A DNA stretch of 64,000 bases from Megaleporinus macrocephalus (Eukaryota > Chordata > Actinopteri > Characiformes > Anostomidae). Under the pieces are notes generated by a model that did not search any database, was not told the DNA's origin, and saw nothing but the letters and a program-made list of their open reading frames with translations. The first letter of the stretch is position 1, and every line of letters starts with the position of its first letter. Shown one piece after another: positions 23,513-34,986 of the stretch. The stretch covers positions 37,542,428 to 37,606,427 of the forward strand of contig CM038709.1 in assembly GCA_021613375.1 (NCBI GenBank). Reading direction: 5' to 3'. The translations under genes were made by a program, and so were the position numbers.

Positions 23513-23665
23513 GCCAAAATCAGCTTCTTGTTCATAAACTTTTTTTGTTTGTGTTTTCCAGTTCCACCTTAAATGGCACAGCAGTTATCATAATAATTCA
23601 GGTGCCACAATGTGATTGCTGCACCATTTAAGGTGGAACAGGAAAATTCTAGGAGGCTGGCAAAC
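23513..23665. mobile_element. Palindromic MITE family C, copy 1
   Basis: Near-complete hairpin: left arm GTTCCACCTTAAATGGCACA (23561) and right arm GCACCATTTAAGGTGGAACA (23621), with outer arms CAGCTTCTT and GGAGGCTGGCAAAC. Related copies lie at 46742-46815, 51071-51204 and 55896-55961. The design recalls the Angel-type hairpin MITEs of fish; that name is a guess. Confidence 0.65.
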
Positions 23666-23811
23666 GTTCCTATCAGAAAATGTTTCCAGCAATACAAGAA
23701 TGCCACTCCACTGCCACCCAAAATTCTAAATTTCCTGAGACTTTACTGAGACTTTACAGATGTTAACATTGCTAACAAACAACTGAAGTCAAAAGTCAGC
23801 CGAAACGCTCA

Positions 23812-23860
23812 AAGTCCTGGACATGGATACATGGATATATAAATTCCATGTCCAGGACTT
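23812..23860. repeat. Perfect 16-bp inverted repeat (hairpin)
   Basis: AAGTCCTGGACATGGA (23812-23827) and its exact reverse complement TCCATGTCCAGGACTT (23845-23860) are separated by 17 bases. It has no terminator-like context and no other copy in the window. Confidence 0.9.
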
Positions 23861-25399
23861 CATGGCGGTCATGCAGACTTGTTGATATGGTGTGTTCAAA
23901 CTTTTGAACACCACACCCCCAGCCTCTTGGCTCCACTGCTTTAGGAGTGGGGAGGAGGACGCAGTTCAGAGAGGAGGGCTGTATGTTTGCTTACTGGGAC
24001 AGTGGAGGCTATAGAAGGCCTGCCATAATCCACCTGCCCCAGGGACTCTTTTCAGGTCACCAGGACGATATGACCATTGAAGCATCCCTCCATTGGTTTA
24101 AGCGACTATGTACACACAAAGGCTGGGGCTGGTTAGTGAAGTAGTAGTTCAGAGTTTGTGCCTACCATGTCTTCTTTGCCAACACATCACAATGTTACTG
24201 CTTTGTGGCGAACTAATCATATATCTATATTTCTATAAAAATATATGAAGGCCTCCCCAAAGCTCTCATCCAAAACATTAAGATCTTGCAGGCATGTTGG
24301 TGTGGTTTAGAACATGGTATGACTTACTGTATCTAATACAGTGAGCAAAAAGTTCAGTGTGGAAAATTATGTAAATGATGGAAACTGGATTTATGCTGAA
24401 ACACAGCTTCTTGGCTCCCTCATGTAATTTCTTTTTTTAATAATTACTTTGCATTTTCATTCCTGCTACTTTCCTGACAACTCTGGGCCTAAGACTTGGT
24501 TCAACTTAATCACAGAAACGGTCAGAAGAAATATATTCCAATCTCCTGCAGCAAAGTCTGACCGCACAAACATTGTTAGACTTGTTCTTTGTGATGCAAG
24601 CTGGTGCAAGACAAGAATTTGTTCAGATCTGCAGGGACAATTATACAGTTTTAGCCATTATTGTGATGCTTTACAACATCTGCCATAGGTGTGCAGGTGA
24701 TCAATCATAGTGTCTTAACAGAATAATAACTTGGAAAGTCAAGAACAACTTCGTTATACAAGTACATGGACCTCAGTGGACCATTACAGGCATAAGAGTT
24801 GCATCAGACACGTTACAAACCCATGTTGTTGTGGGTGCCGTACATTGTATATCCCCTAATTTGCTTCTGAACTGACAGCAAGTGTGAAGATCTATTCTTT
24901 TATTACCTGTAAACAGTAACAGCATGTCTGTTTCAGATTTGTGTCGCATCCTGAATTGATTTCATTGCTACAAAGATGCTGATGTCATTGCGGAATTTGA
25001 ATGCCTTAGCGTTTATCCTCTAATTTCAGGTAGAAGGTATTCCTTCAAAGAAACTTCGGAAAAGGTTCCACAGGGACACGCTGCGGAAGTGAAGCTGTCT
25101 GCATCTGGCAACAGCTTCTGTCTGCATTCCTTCTGACAGCTGAAATAATGGGAAGGGGTACATCTCTTAAATGCCGGACCAAGAAACGCTGAAGAAGCTT
25201 AGCTGCCAGCCGGGGGTCGTCTAACACACTGTTAACAATGGTTTATTTTTAAAGTTTGGACTTCGAAACTTGCCAGGAACAGACCCCAAGGAGTTTCCTC
25301 AATGCTAGCTAGTGTATCTCTATCTGCCAGATCTGCTATAGCTGAGCTTCAGTGAGTGTTGTGGGTGTCGCACACAGACAAGCCTCAAGAATATATGAG
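23861..25399. other. Unannotated sequence
   Basis: No gene was seen. A near-palindrome (GTGTGTTCAAACTTTTGAACACCA, split about 23889-23912) and several short frames without domains are present. The 23860-24150 part is GC-richer than its surroundings. Confidence 0.25.
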
Positions 25400-25870
25400 G
25401 ATTATATCTAATGATCCACAGATGCCACACATAGTGTGTCCACACTTTACCTTTATTACAGCTTCCATTCTTTTCAGGAGGCTCACTTTCAATTCCTCAA
25501 AGTGCCAAAGTTCAGTCTTAGAAGTTGGTTTAGCATTTTTGCTTCTCACCATCCAAATACTCCCAAATACTTTTAGTGATCTGGACTCTGGGGTGGTCAG
25601 TCCATTGTTCTGAAAACACAAGCAGCTTCTTTGTTTGACATGTTTTCATTTTCTCAGTGAGGAGCTTTTTGAACAGCTACACATCCGTTCAGACCCATAG
25701 CCCTGAGTTGTCCTCTCACAGTGGAAGGATGTACAGAAACACCTTTTAATGTTTTTACATCTAAAGCAAAAGTGGAGCTTGACATTCTGTAAAGCTCTGA
25801 CGTCACTCCTCAGTAGCTGAATGAACTTATCTCTTACTATGAGCCAACACATCCACTTAGATCACAAGGT
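25400..25870 (-). pseudogene. Internally deleted Tc1-like element (family O), copy 1
   Basis: The minus strand carries a patchwork of Tc1-type sequence: an open segment at 25385-25621 includes NNGLTTPESR, WMVRSKNAKPTSKTELWHFE and ELKVSLLKRMEAVIKVK, which fits the end of a transposase frame, while most of the catalytic centre is missing. The second copy at 51705-52300 has the same phrases in the opposite orientation and the same internal joint, so both derive from one already-deleted element. Confidence 0.55.
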
Positions 25871-25889
25871 GCTGCTCACTAGGACCTAG

Positions 25890-26815
25890 AATTACTAAAG
25901 GTACATCAGGAGGTAAAGCCTTTTCCTATAGAGTCCCAACCCACAGCTTTGGAATAACCTTCTAGTCAATGTTTGGGTTGCAGACACAGGCTCAATTTTT
26001 AAGTCTAGGCTAAAAACTTACGTTCAGTCAAACATTTAGTAATCAGTTTGTGTGTAAGAGGTGCAGATCTGGGGTCAGTGACAGAGAGTATTATAGTAAA
26101 TGTTGGTGCTGTCATCCTGCTGCTCTGACATGCTCACTTTAGTTTGCTAATGGTGGAGCGAAGGAGCGCTAACATCTTAGGGAGCCCTAATGTTGTTGTT
26201 ACCTTCTGGAAATCCCTTCCAGTTGTGCTATAATAGCCAGACCTGCCGTAGTTACTGCTACACCTTATTAACACTATATACTGTTCTCAGTATAACAGAA
26301 CTATCTGTGTGTTTCTCTTGCTGAGCTCAACACCTGCCCATCCCCTTCCCCATCCTGCAATCTGATGCTGCTGTGACTAGGTGCCTCTGTTTGCCTGCAT
26401 TCTGGACCAGTATTCCCATCATGGAGCTTCTTGCTTTCCAGTGGCTTGTGGATAATTCGTCTGCATGCCATTGGCACCTCTAAAGATTCTGTCTAGTTAC
26501 TTAATCAGAGAAATGTTCTATTCCTGCTCTTATCAGTTCCTACTTTTCCTACTTCCTGCAGCTACTTGGAGGGGACAATTATCTGATTATATATGTATGT
26601 GTTTTGCTATCTGGTGTCAACCAGAAGAGGATGGGTTCTCCTTTTGGAGTCTGGTTCCTCTCGATGTTTCTTTCTCTTGATCTGAGGGAGATATTCTTGC
26701 CACTGTCACCTCTGGCTTGTGCATGGGGGGATGGATTTTTCTGTAAAGCTGCTTTGTGACAACATTTGTTGTAAATTATAAATAATAACTATATAAATAA
26801 ATAAACCGTAACCTC
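25890..26815 (+). pseudogene. L2-like LINE 3' part with 3' UTR
   Basis: At 25925-26035 the damaged frame matches the end of L2-like fish LINE ORF2: a block around CCACAGCTTTGGAATAACCT (the PQLWNSLP-type block) and TTTAAGTCTAGGCTAAAAAC (FKSKLKTYL-type). A long 3' UTR follows with GGTTCCTCTCGATGTTTCTT, TTCTTGCCACTGTCACCTCT and AAAGCTGCTTTGTGACAACA, ending in AAATAAATAAACC, the usual tail of this fish family. Related tails occur at 35255-35425 and 45470-45630. Confidence 0.65.
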
Positions 26816-27429
26816 AACCATAATCTTTTCTCTGAAAGTATTAAGTGTATATCTCCTTCAGCCATTAGATGCATAACATTGATTCTTCTTGATGGAACAG
26901 TGTATGGTTTGACTTTGAAATCTTGGTATGTGTTTGTTTTTTGGGTTTTTTTTGGAGAAAAATCACATACAGCTGTTGGCCACTATTTCTAAAGCATGCC
27001 CAAGTGGTGTCCACGTCTAGAGGTGTAGCTATACCTAAGTTTTAAAGGAAGTAACATAGTTAATTAGAAATGTTGAGTGAACTTGTTGTAATAAGTAAAT
27101 AAAGGATCAGGGTTTAATCAGGGTTTAAACTTGGCAACTTACTATTTAAAGTATTAATTAAAGTAGTTTTAAAATTTATAGTATACACATCTTGAAAAAC
27201 AGTTTGTGATGCATAGAAAAACAATACAGTAGAACACATAACAATTACATACTTTTTTATTAATTACTGAGCTGATACAATTTGGTTCAGCATCATTATG
27301 ATTAGATTTAGATCTGGTGCTCTATGATTCAGTTCAGTTCAATTAAACATGTTTGGATGTAGCCCAGTTAGGGCTGGCCAATATTACAATATTCATTAGT
27401 GATGGCAGAATGCAGCTTATGATGTATAC
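26816..27429. other. Unannotated AT-rich sequence
   Basis: No supported feature. A T-rich run lies at about 26930-26955. Confidence 0.25.
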
Positions 27430-28277
27430 CAGAGGTCCCTAATAGGCCGACCGCGGTCCAGACCCAGATGTTGTCCAATGCTGACCCAAACCGATAAACT
27501 ATTGAGAAGGATTTAATGTTGGTAGTGTTTATTTTAAGCGGCGGAACTTTTCTTATTATTACGGTATACGGGCTTTGCGGCGCTCCTCAGCCAATCAGAT
27601 CTTAGATGCCGACATGTGTGCAGCCAATCCCAGCGTCATCAGGTGAAGGCGGGGTACACCATGGACAGGGCGCCAGTCCATCGCATGGCCAACACACACA
27701 CACACAAACCTAGGGGCAGTTTAGAGTGAGCGATCAATCTAACATGCATGTGTTTGGACTATGGGAGGAAACCGGAGTCCCTGGATGAAAACCCACTCAA
27801 GCACGGGGAGAACGGAGAGAAAGTGTGGAGGAATACAAGAGAGAGATAAACTGTTAAGATGTGAAACTCAGTAAACAAGACTAAACATTTTATTTCCCTT
27901 TTTTATTATAATAATTTATAATGATTTATTATAATTAGTTTATTATAATAAACATTTTATGGTGTACTTTTTTTCAAAAACGTTTTAAATGAAGCCCTTG
28001 TTTTTACTTAAAGTAATGAAAAAAGTATTTATTAGGTTCAGCAATTAAACAATAAATATACTGAACAGCAGTGGGGAACCGTCATGGCCCTCTACGCCCT
28101 CTACGGAGTTTCAGTTGCTGATAATATAAAATGCTGATACTATGCTACTTCAGTAAACAGGATACACCACTGAATCATAACACATAACGCACAAGTTAGA
28201 AATGATGACGGTTTGGACCTTGGCCTGAGGAAATCTCCTCTAGGTGGACCTTACTGAATTCTAATTAAATACCCCTG
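27430..28277 (-). mobile_element. hAT-like element family G, copy 2, with nested repeat
   Basis: An inverted relative of copies 1 and 3, with both ends: CAGAGGTCCCTAATAGGCCG at 27430 and AATTAAATACCCCTG at 28277, which fit hAT-type CAGGGGT...ACCCCTG ends. Inner order is GACCGCGGTCC, TGTTGTCCAATG, ATTTAATGTTGGTAGTG, then after the nested repeat (27640-27815) GATGTGAAACTCAGTAAACA and GATTCA-containing sequence near the end. A clear 8-bp target duplication was not found (flanks ATGTATAC and AAATATGC). No transposase frame. Confidence 0.7.
27640..27815 (+). repeat. Ubiquitous fish repeat family H, copy 1, nested in hAT-like copy 2
   Basis: Phrases GGACAGGGCGCCAGTCCATC, an (AC)n run, and ATGCATGTGTTTGGACTATG then GGAGGAAACCGGAGTCCCTG belong to a repeat found throughout fish genomes. 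A second copy is at 53722-53962. Here it sits inside the hAT-like element, so it inserted later. Confidence 0.7.
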
Positions 28278-28793
28278 AAATATGCTCAGTACTTGTGGAA
28301 CACTAACCAACTACATATTCCATTGTAAAGAAGACAAAATTAGTCCTGTTTAACTGAATGTACAAACACTTAATAAAAATCATTGTGTTCACAGTTTTGA
28401 CAGTGCTTATTAACATGTAGCACTAGTCTGTATTTTTCTCTGTTCCAGCTGATTAGATGAACATAAAAACATCAAGAACCTTTCTTGAATTATTGCATTA
28501 TTATATTTTTACCATCTCTAGTCCCAGTTTCAGTTCAGTACAACGAAGAACAACAATTGCAAAACATTCCGTAACTGACTTTATTTTGTATGTCATGTGG
28601 TGCATTCATTCTCTTCCCAAATCTCCTTCCATCCCAAAACTGAAAACAAACAACCCAACAGGCAATGAGAAGCGAGGAGCTTCTTTAGTCTTTAGCCTCA
28701 GATGTTATAATGCTGATAGGTTGTATTTTCTGATAAAAGAATTACCAACCAAAGTCTCTCCTCCTTCATTATCCTGGTGTATGTAAGACGAAT
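28278..28793. other. Unannotated sequence
   Basis: A frame at 28457-28786 is open for 109 codons but has no recognisable domain or sibling. I see no support for a gene. Confidence 0.3.
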
Positions 28794-29212
28794 CAGGGGT
28801 GGACCTTTCTCTTTCCATGGTTGGAGACCCAGATGTAAACAGTAGTCAAGACTCTGAGCGCAAACAATGAAGCTTTCTGCATTACTTTGAGTACTACTTA
28901 AGTACTAAGTAACAAATAGAACTGCAGGGGAACTTCTTAGAAAATTCATCATCATTTTTTTTTCTTTTATTATTTTTGTCTAAAATAAATATAAGCTTCA
29001 AAGTCACACGTGTGACCAATCACAAAGCAGTATGGATGTTGACAACAACAGCATAAACAAAATTAGAAACTAAATATGGAAGACTGAACTAAGTAAAAAT
29101 AGATTATTTTACTCACTAATACACTTGAGTAGCAGTAAAAGTATTACTATTAGGAAATACTTTTCTGAAGTACATGTAATTAAGTATATGTAACTGGGTG
29201 CTACCCACCCCT
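28794..29212. mobile_element. Probable hAT-type MITE
   Basis: The segment starts CAGGGGTGGAC (28794) and ends CTACCCACCCCTA (29212), complementary hAT-like ends. The inside has the fish phrase AGTACTACTTAAGTACTAAG near the left and TACTTTTCTGAAGTACATGT near the right. No target duplication was found and no coding frame exists. Confidence 0.5.
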
Positions 29213-29269
29213 AGGCATGATGTTAAGCTTTTGCTCCCCTTCTGTCTGTGTCTGCCTTTGTTGTCATTC

Positions 29270-29600
29270 TGTCATGATCCATGTGCTTGTTTTGGTTGTT
29301 GGCTCCTCCTTGTCTCCACCTTCTTGTTACGCCACTCACCTGCTGCTGGTTTGTATCTCCTACTTGTCCCAGGTGTTCCTTGTTGTCTGGTGTGCTTACA
29401 TACCCTCTGTTTGCTCCCTATCTGGGTCATGCATTGTGTTTATTGGGCTTTGAGTCATTGTAGCTTTTTGTTCATGTGTCTAGGTGGTTTTGTTTGTCTG
29501 TTACTCTGTTCATTATAAATTGTTTTGTTATTTTCTTTGTTTGTTTGTTTTTGTTTTTAGTATGGACTTTAATAAAGGATATTTGTGTATGTATATAACT
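29270..29600 (+). mobile_element. Probable decayed solo LTR
   Basis: It begins TGTCATGATCC (29270) and contains a C/T-rich body with CCTTGTTGTCTGG and GCTTACATACCC, then TATGGACTTTAATAAAGGAT (29561-29580) with an AATAAA signal at 29571-29576, an arrangement typical of fish Gypsy-type LTRs. A similar TATGGACTCCAATAAATGAT occurs at 60126-60361. The right boundary is not clear. A Cys/Leu-rich open frame here is incidental. Confidence 0.4.
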
Positions 29601-29667
29601 TCAGATATTCTCTTCAGATATTGCCCATGAATATATTCATGCTTGTATGAACCATATTTACCCGTGT

Positions 29668-30184
29668 ACAGTACTGTGCAGAACTTTTAGGCACTTGCGG
29701 ACATTATTATATTTAAAAAGCTATTTTTCCAGACAGGAAACTTTTATTTACATATCTCATTTTTTAAAAATTCATATAGTATCAATACAGTAAGTAGTGC
29801 TTTTTAACATGTCAGTGTGTTTATTTAACCCTCTCCAAGCTTCTCCTTGTGGAAACAACCCAGTATTATTTACAGTTCTCATCTAATACCTGCTTTAGTA
29901 CTTCATTAAGATAAATCAACATTGCGGGTGAAGGAACTGAATTCCTACAATGTCTAGGGCGTCCAGGAGAAATCTGGAATTTGTTCTTCAAACTGGAGCT
30001 CAAGATATGATCTACTTCTTTCACAATAAGATATTTATGTTACTTTGTATTGATTGTATGATTATGTACATCTGTTCTAATGATATCTGGTGTTCCTACT
30101 GGTGAAAATACACTTATTGCTAAGACAAAGCCTTTCAAACAATCAGCTTAGGTGCCTCACAGTGCACAGTGCACAGTAGTGTAT
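29668..30184 (+). mobile_element. MITE family J, full-length copy
   Basis: Terminal repeats ACAGTACTGTGCAGAACTTT with TAGGCAC (29668) and, at the right, TTAGGTGCCTCACAGTGCAC with CAGTAGTGT (30149-30184) are inverted relatives. The body matches 3812-4205. A short second right-end-like piece (TTAGGTGCCTTAGACCTTTA, 30485) lies inside the following Tc1 remnant. Confidence 0.65.
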
Positions 30185-30339
30185 ATGTATGAAGTGTACA
30201 GTTATGCAGTTTAAAATCTTCCATGCACTGGACAAGAGTTGAATTATCTCAATTCAGATCCAATACACACCCAGTATGTGACCGCTGCAAGCTGAGCCAA
30301 GCTACTTTATTTCCCATGATTGTGCTAAATTTATTTTCT

Positions 30340-31315
30340 GGAAGTCCAGTTAAAAGTTAAAGCAATTAGGAACGACAGCAACTCAGCTACAAAGTATTAG
30401 CCACACAAAATGACAGAGCGGGGTCAGCAGATACTGAGGCGCATAGTGCACAGAGGTCACCAACTTTCTGCAGAGTCAATCAGTTTAGGTGCCTTAGACC
30501 TTTACACAGTAGTATATGGAGTGTACTTCATGTGACCTTTAGATTAGCTCAAGAATAAAGCATAGAGAGCTTAATGGAATGGGTTTCCATGGCAAAGCAG
30601 CTGCATCCAAGCCTTACATCACCAAGAGCAATGCAGAGTGTCGGATGCAGCTGTGTAAAGCATGCCGCCAATGGACTCTAGAGCAGTGGAGACATGTTCT
30701 CTGGAGTGACAAATCACGCATCTCCGTCTGTCAATCCGATGGATAAGCCTAGGTTTAGCAGTTGCCATGAGAACGGTACTTGTCTGATTGCATTGTACCA
30801 AGTGTAAAAGGGGACTCGGCCCCTTTGTTCCAAAGAAACAAATTCTTAATGTTCAGCAGACCAAGAGATTCTGGACAATTTCTTGCTCCTAATTTTGTGG
30901 GAACAGTTTGAGGACGGCCCCTTCCTGCTCCAACATGACTGCAGTCACCAGTGCACAAAGCAAAGTCCATAAACACAGGGAGGAGCAAGGTTGGTGTGGA
31001 CAAACTTGACTGGAGTCCTGATCCCAGCCTGATAAAACACCTTAGGGATGAATTAGAATGGAGACTGTGAGCCAGGCCTTCTTGTCCAACATCAGTGTCT
31101 GACCTCACAAATGGTCTTCTGGAGGAATTGTTGGTCAAAAATTTTCATAAACATGCTCCTAAACCATGTAGAAAGCCTTCCAAGAAAAGTTGAAGTTGTT
31201 ATAGTTGCAAAGGTTGGGCCGACAATGTTAAACCCTATGGATTAAGAATGGGACATCACTCAAGTTCATATGTGTGTGGAGGCAGACGAGCGAATGCTTT
31301 TGGCAGTATCTCTGC
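30340..31315 (+). pseudogene. Tc1-like transposase pseudogene, plus strand
   Basis: Closely resembles a common fish Tc1 transposase. Recognisable blocks in order: AACGACAGCAACTCAGC (30371), CATCCAAGCCTTACATCACC (30604), a frame with WTLEQWRHVLWSDKSRISV at about 30670-30730, GGGAACAGTTTGAGGACGGC (30899), CCAACATGACTGCAGTCACC, then GATGAATTAGAATGGAGACT (the DELEWRL block after the catalytic DE region). It ends at GAGCGAATGCTTTTGGCAGT (31287) where the terminal repeat starts. The KFGGGGIMVWG block is deleted and there are stops and frameshifts. It cannot make transposase. Confidence 0.8.
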
Positions 31316-31530
31316 TTAGTCATGTTGAGGTTTTAAGCTCTGCTAATTTTTCCGTCTGAGTAAAGCTGTTTGTCTGTATGCAACTAAAAAAACTAAACTT
31401 AGTATACCTTAGTGCACTCTTCCCTAATGCATTTCCCATCCATGTTAGTGACTTTGAGAAATAAATATATAGTATTAAGCCCCTATTGGCTTATCATTAT
31501 TTAACAATTAAATTTATATACCTGTGTGTA

Positions 31531-32199
31531 TATACACTGATCAGTCATAACATTAAATCAAGTCCCTTATATCTACACTCATTGTCCATTTATTAACTCC
31601 ACTCACCATATAGAAGCACCTTGTAGTTCTTACAGATCTATTTCTCTGTATACTTTGTTCCTCTGTTCTTCAGTGGTCAGGACTCCCACAGGACCACCAC
31701 AGAGCAGGTATTATTTGCGTGGTGGATCATTCTCAGCACTGCAGTGACACTGACATGTTGGTGCTGTGTAAGTGTGAGATATGAGTGGATTAGACACAGC
31801 AGTGCTGCTGGAGTGTTTAAACACCTTAGTGTCACTGCTGGACTGAGAATAGTCCACCAACCAGCAACATCCAGCCAACAGTGTCCTGTGGGCAGCATCC
31901 TGTGACCACTGATGAGGGACTAGAGGATGACCAACACAAACTGTGCAGCAGCAGATGAGCTGTCGTCTCTGACTTTACATCTGACTTTACAGGTGAACCA
32001 ACACGGTGAGTATGTCTAATAGAGTGGACAGTGAGTGGACACAGTGTTTAAAAACAGGGTAACAAAGGATACAGAGAAACAGATGGACTACAGTCTGTTA
32101 TTGTAGAACTATTAATTGTTGCTATACGCTAAGTGAATCTGATAAACTAGACAGTGAGTGTAGATACAAGGAGATGGTTTTAATGTTATAGGTATATCG
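31531..32199 (+). mobile_element. MITE family I, full-length copy
   Basis: About 670 bp. The left end is CACTGATCAGTCATAACATT followed by AAA; the right end is GGTTTTAATGTTATAGGTAT, complementary over CATAACATTAAA. The body has well-known fish phrases GGACCACCACAGAGCAGGTA, GGTGGATCATTCTCAGCACT and GCAGTGACACTGACATG. A partial copy is at 14661-14870. Non-coding. Confidence 0.7.
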
Positions 32200-33785
32200 T
32201 TGCAATTAAAGTTGCAATTTTGGACATGCCTATTTTTCATTGGACAGCGACCATATGTAACTTTTTTAGTGATCATGATTTAATTTACAAGTTATTTACA
32301 TTGAATGCTCTCTAAATGCTGCCATGGGTTGGGGGAGGGGTTGCTTATAAGCCCAAAGGTATGTCTGTAGTAAATGGTTAGGGTTGTATGAACCAAATTT
32401 AGAAATGAACTGTAAAGAGAAAAAAACAATGCGAAACATTTATTGTGAAACAGTTTGGGATTCACTCCAGTGTCACATGACCTGTTGTGGCTAATCTGTC
32501 AGCGTAATCATGGGCACAATTACCGTCAAGATCATCCACTGACACTACAAAGCGATGGGTCAGCACCTCACTGTCAGTTCCAGCGAGCCCTGATTGCTTT
32601 GGCCACGAGTAACGAGTCGTCACGATCGGTGGCGCCGCACGACCAGCATCTGTTCTGGAAAGCGTCCGCCTTGCAGTCCCCGGGGAGGCAATTTGAGAAA
32701 AAAAGACGTTTCCTTTCAGTGATGATTGTAATTGCTTGCTACTGAACCTGTTTTCTTCATGAATACTCAATTAACTTCTTCCACACGAGACTCGTGACAT
32801 CCATTGTTGTTGGGCAAAGTGAAAGTTCTATCAGTATGATGTAATTTCCAGGCAATTTCTAAAGGGCATGACAAATGAGGGACCCCTATTTGCCATGCTT
32901 TTAGCCACAAATTTAATGCAGCTGGTGGCCTACTAGAGATGGCAGCACCCAGATGCCCCACATGTTGGTTAAAAAAAACAAAACCGAGCATTTATTTGGA
33001 GCAGAATTCGGTGCAGATCCTCAGAGGTTCGAATCAGACAGGTACTTGCCAAAAACACCTCGTATTTGTTGACAATAAGGCAAAGCACAGTTATGCCAAA
33101 GAACATCAGGCGGTTTGATCATTCGCTTCCTCTACAGGGGGCCCTTGTGGAAAGATAACGGCTTGTGATGGAACAAAAGCAGGCCTAGAGGTGTTTTATG
33201 GCACAGTAATGGCAATCCTATTAGAATATACTGTAGCTTAACACATTCAAGAGGCTGAAGTGGCAACCCTCGGAGAGTTCACAGCATCTTCCCTTGGCCG
33301 CCTCATCCGCTCTGGCAGTTCTCCCAGGTCTGAGTGAAGATTTGCTAACAGAGTAAGACTCTAATCGAGAGCTCTTCTAAAAGAAACCCGGAGTGTAAAC
33401 GAGGCTTCTGAAGAAAAAGAAAGAAAAAGATAAAGTAGCTCTCTTAATAACAAAAAAATAAAAACCCTCCGCTCAGGTGTGAGATTTCGCGCGAACATCT
33501 TGAGCGCCTCCGCGGTGGAGAGTGAATTGGCAGAGGTAGCGCTATTAGTAAGACGCCAAAGGGCACTCAACTTCTCCAATACAGAGTCAGCATTGTTCAG
33601 TCTTCTCCATGTGCTCCTTGCCAAGCCTGTTCTCTCCTCTCTCATTATTCTTATCTCAGCCTTCGCTCTCTCTTTTTTTTCCTCTCTTTGAGAGAACTGG
33701 CGCTGCCTTCTACCAGCAAATAGTAGAAAGTGAATAAAAAAGGAGTGAAAGGCCTTGGAAAGCTTCTTACATGCGGCCTTTAACA
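32200..33785. other. Unique interval; candidate conserved non-coding islands
   Basis: No transposon or gene signature was found. The patches 32455-32960 and 33240-33730 are GC- and CpG-richer than the surroundings and match nothing else in the window. Opposite-strand overlapping open frames (for example 32455-32745 with 32462-32770, 33361-33786) reflect composition rather than coding. Possible regulatory sequence; not testable here. Confidence 0.3.
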
Positions 33786-34405
33786 AGGCAGTGCAGCTGC
33801 ACAGTTATGCGGTTATATGTTGGCAGGGTTCTAGTAGGGTAGGTGGTAATGAGGTCAACACACATATGTTCAGTCTTGTGAAAAAATTCAGACAGCGCAT
33901 GAAAAACCTTCTTCTGTAACATATTTGAACATGCAGACCTTTGATCCTTATTTTGACAAGATTGACAGATGGAGGTCATATAACTACACAAATAACATTT
34001 TTTAAATAATTGGTCAAATTTAATGACTAGAAATGTAATTTTCTTGGGCAAATAAAATTGACACTCCCCACATTTATTACTATTCAACCTGTATTACTAC
34101 TTAAAATTTATTACTACATTAAAATGCATTACTACTAAAAATGGCTACAATTAAATTCAGGGTACATCAGCTGCAAATGATTAGAACATCTTAAGAGAGA
34201 ATTTGGCCAATACGTCATAGAAGGCTATTCCAAAGTGAAGGGCACTTCATGTACAGCCTAGAAATGCAGCCTATGTTCAAAGCACTTGATGCATCCTTCC
34301 AGACCCTCGGTTACCCACAGTTCTCTGTGCATGTCCTCCTTGGAGGGGTTCATGTACCTGAATTTCACTTTCTTGTAAAGTGTAAAACAACTGATTTATT
34401 AACAA

Positions 34406-34410
<5 letters not shown>
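33786..34410. other. Possible old DNA transposon flank
   Basis: The phrase TTGTGAAAAAATTCAGACAG (33876) resembles an outer repeat of fish DNA transposons, and 34150-34390 contains antisense-like transposon phrases, but no domain is readable. Weakly supported. Confidence 0.25.
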
Positions 34411-34445
<35 letters not shown>

Positions 34446-34490
34446 TTCTTTCTTTATTTCTTTCTTTCTTTCTTTCTCTCTCTCTCTCTC
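34411..34490. repeat. (CT)n/(CTTT)n microsatellite
   Basis: 80 bp of TC, then TTTC, then TC units. It produces a Ser/Leu/Phe-rich open frame that is not a gene. Confidence 0.97.
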
Positions 34491-34515
34491 CATTTCTTCT
34501 TTTGCTTTATCCTGT

Positions 34516-34986
34516 TAGAATTTCCATTAATACACTTTTCATGCGATTCGTGCAATTTTTATGCAATTCACAAGCAATATTGTCCATTTCACAATTAATG
34601 TAAGTGTATCAGATGATTTTTAAAGAATAAAAATGTTTGTATTAAAGCCTATTTTTGTATAGAGGCTTATTTTGCATATAGTCCTATTATCAGCAATTCT
34701 CAGTCCTCTGCCTAAATCTCCTGGTACGGCCGCCAATCCAAGGATGTTATTGGACTAATTGGTTGTTAGGACACTCTTGCTCAGTTGTGATGCACAGCTG
34801 AAAAACATTCTACTAATAAGTGAGCATAAAAGGGAGAACAACATTCTAGGTTAGTTTAGTATCTGAAGCATCAGCAGTTGATGGCTTGCTGACAGACTCA
34901 CAATGACCAGAAAGAAACAACTTTCTTTAGAGACCCGTCAGTCCATTGTTGTGTTAAGGGAGGAAGGCTATTCCATTGAAAACAAG

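Noticed and set aside
23889..23912. Second palindrome beside the perfect hairpin
   Set aside because: Arms match only imperfectly and the length is within chance for AT-rich DNA.
29198..29518. 106-codon Cys/Leu-rich membrane-like frame
   Set aside because: It overlaps the LTR-like C/T-rich block; hydrophobicity comes from T-rich composition and all three frames are open.
33361..33786. 141-codon minus frame, Arg/Glu-rich then Leu/Phe-rich
   Set aside because: The plus strand is open over the same stretch, composition follows purine/pyrimidine runs, and no family is recognisable.
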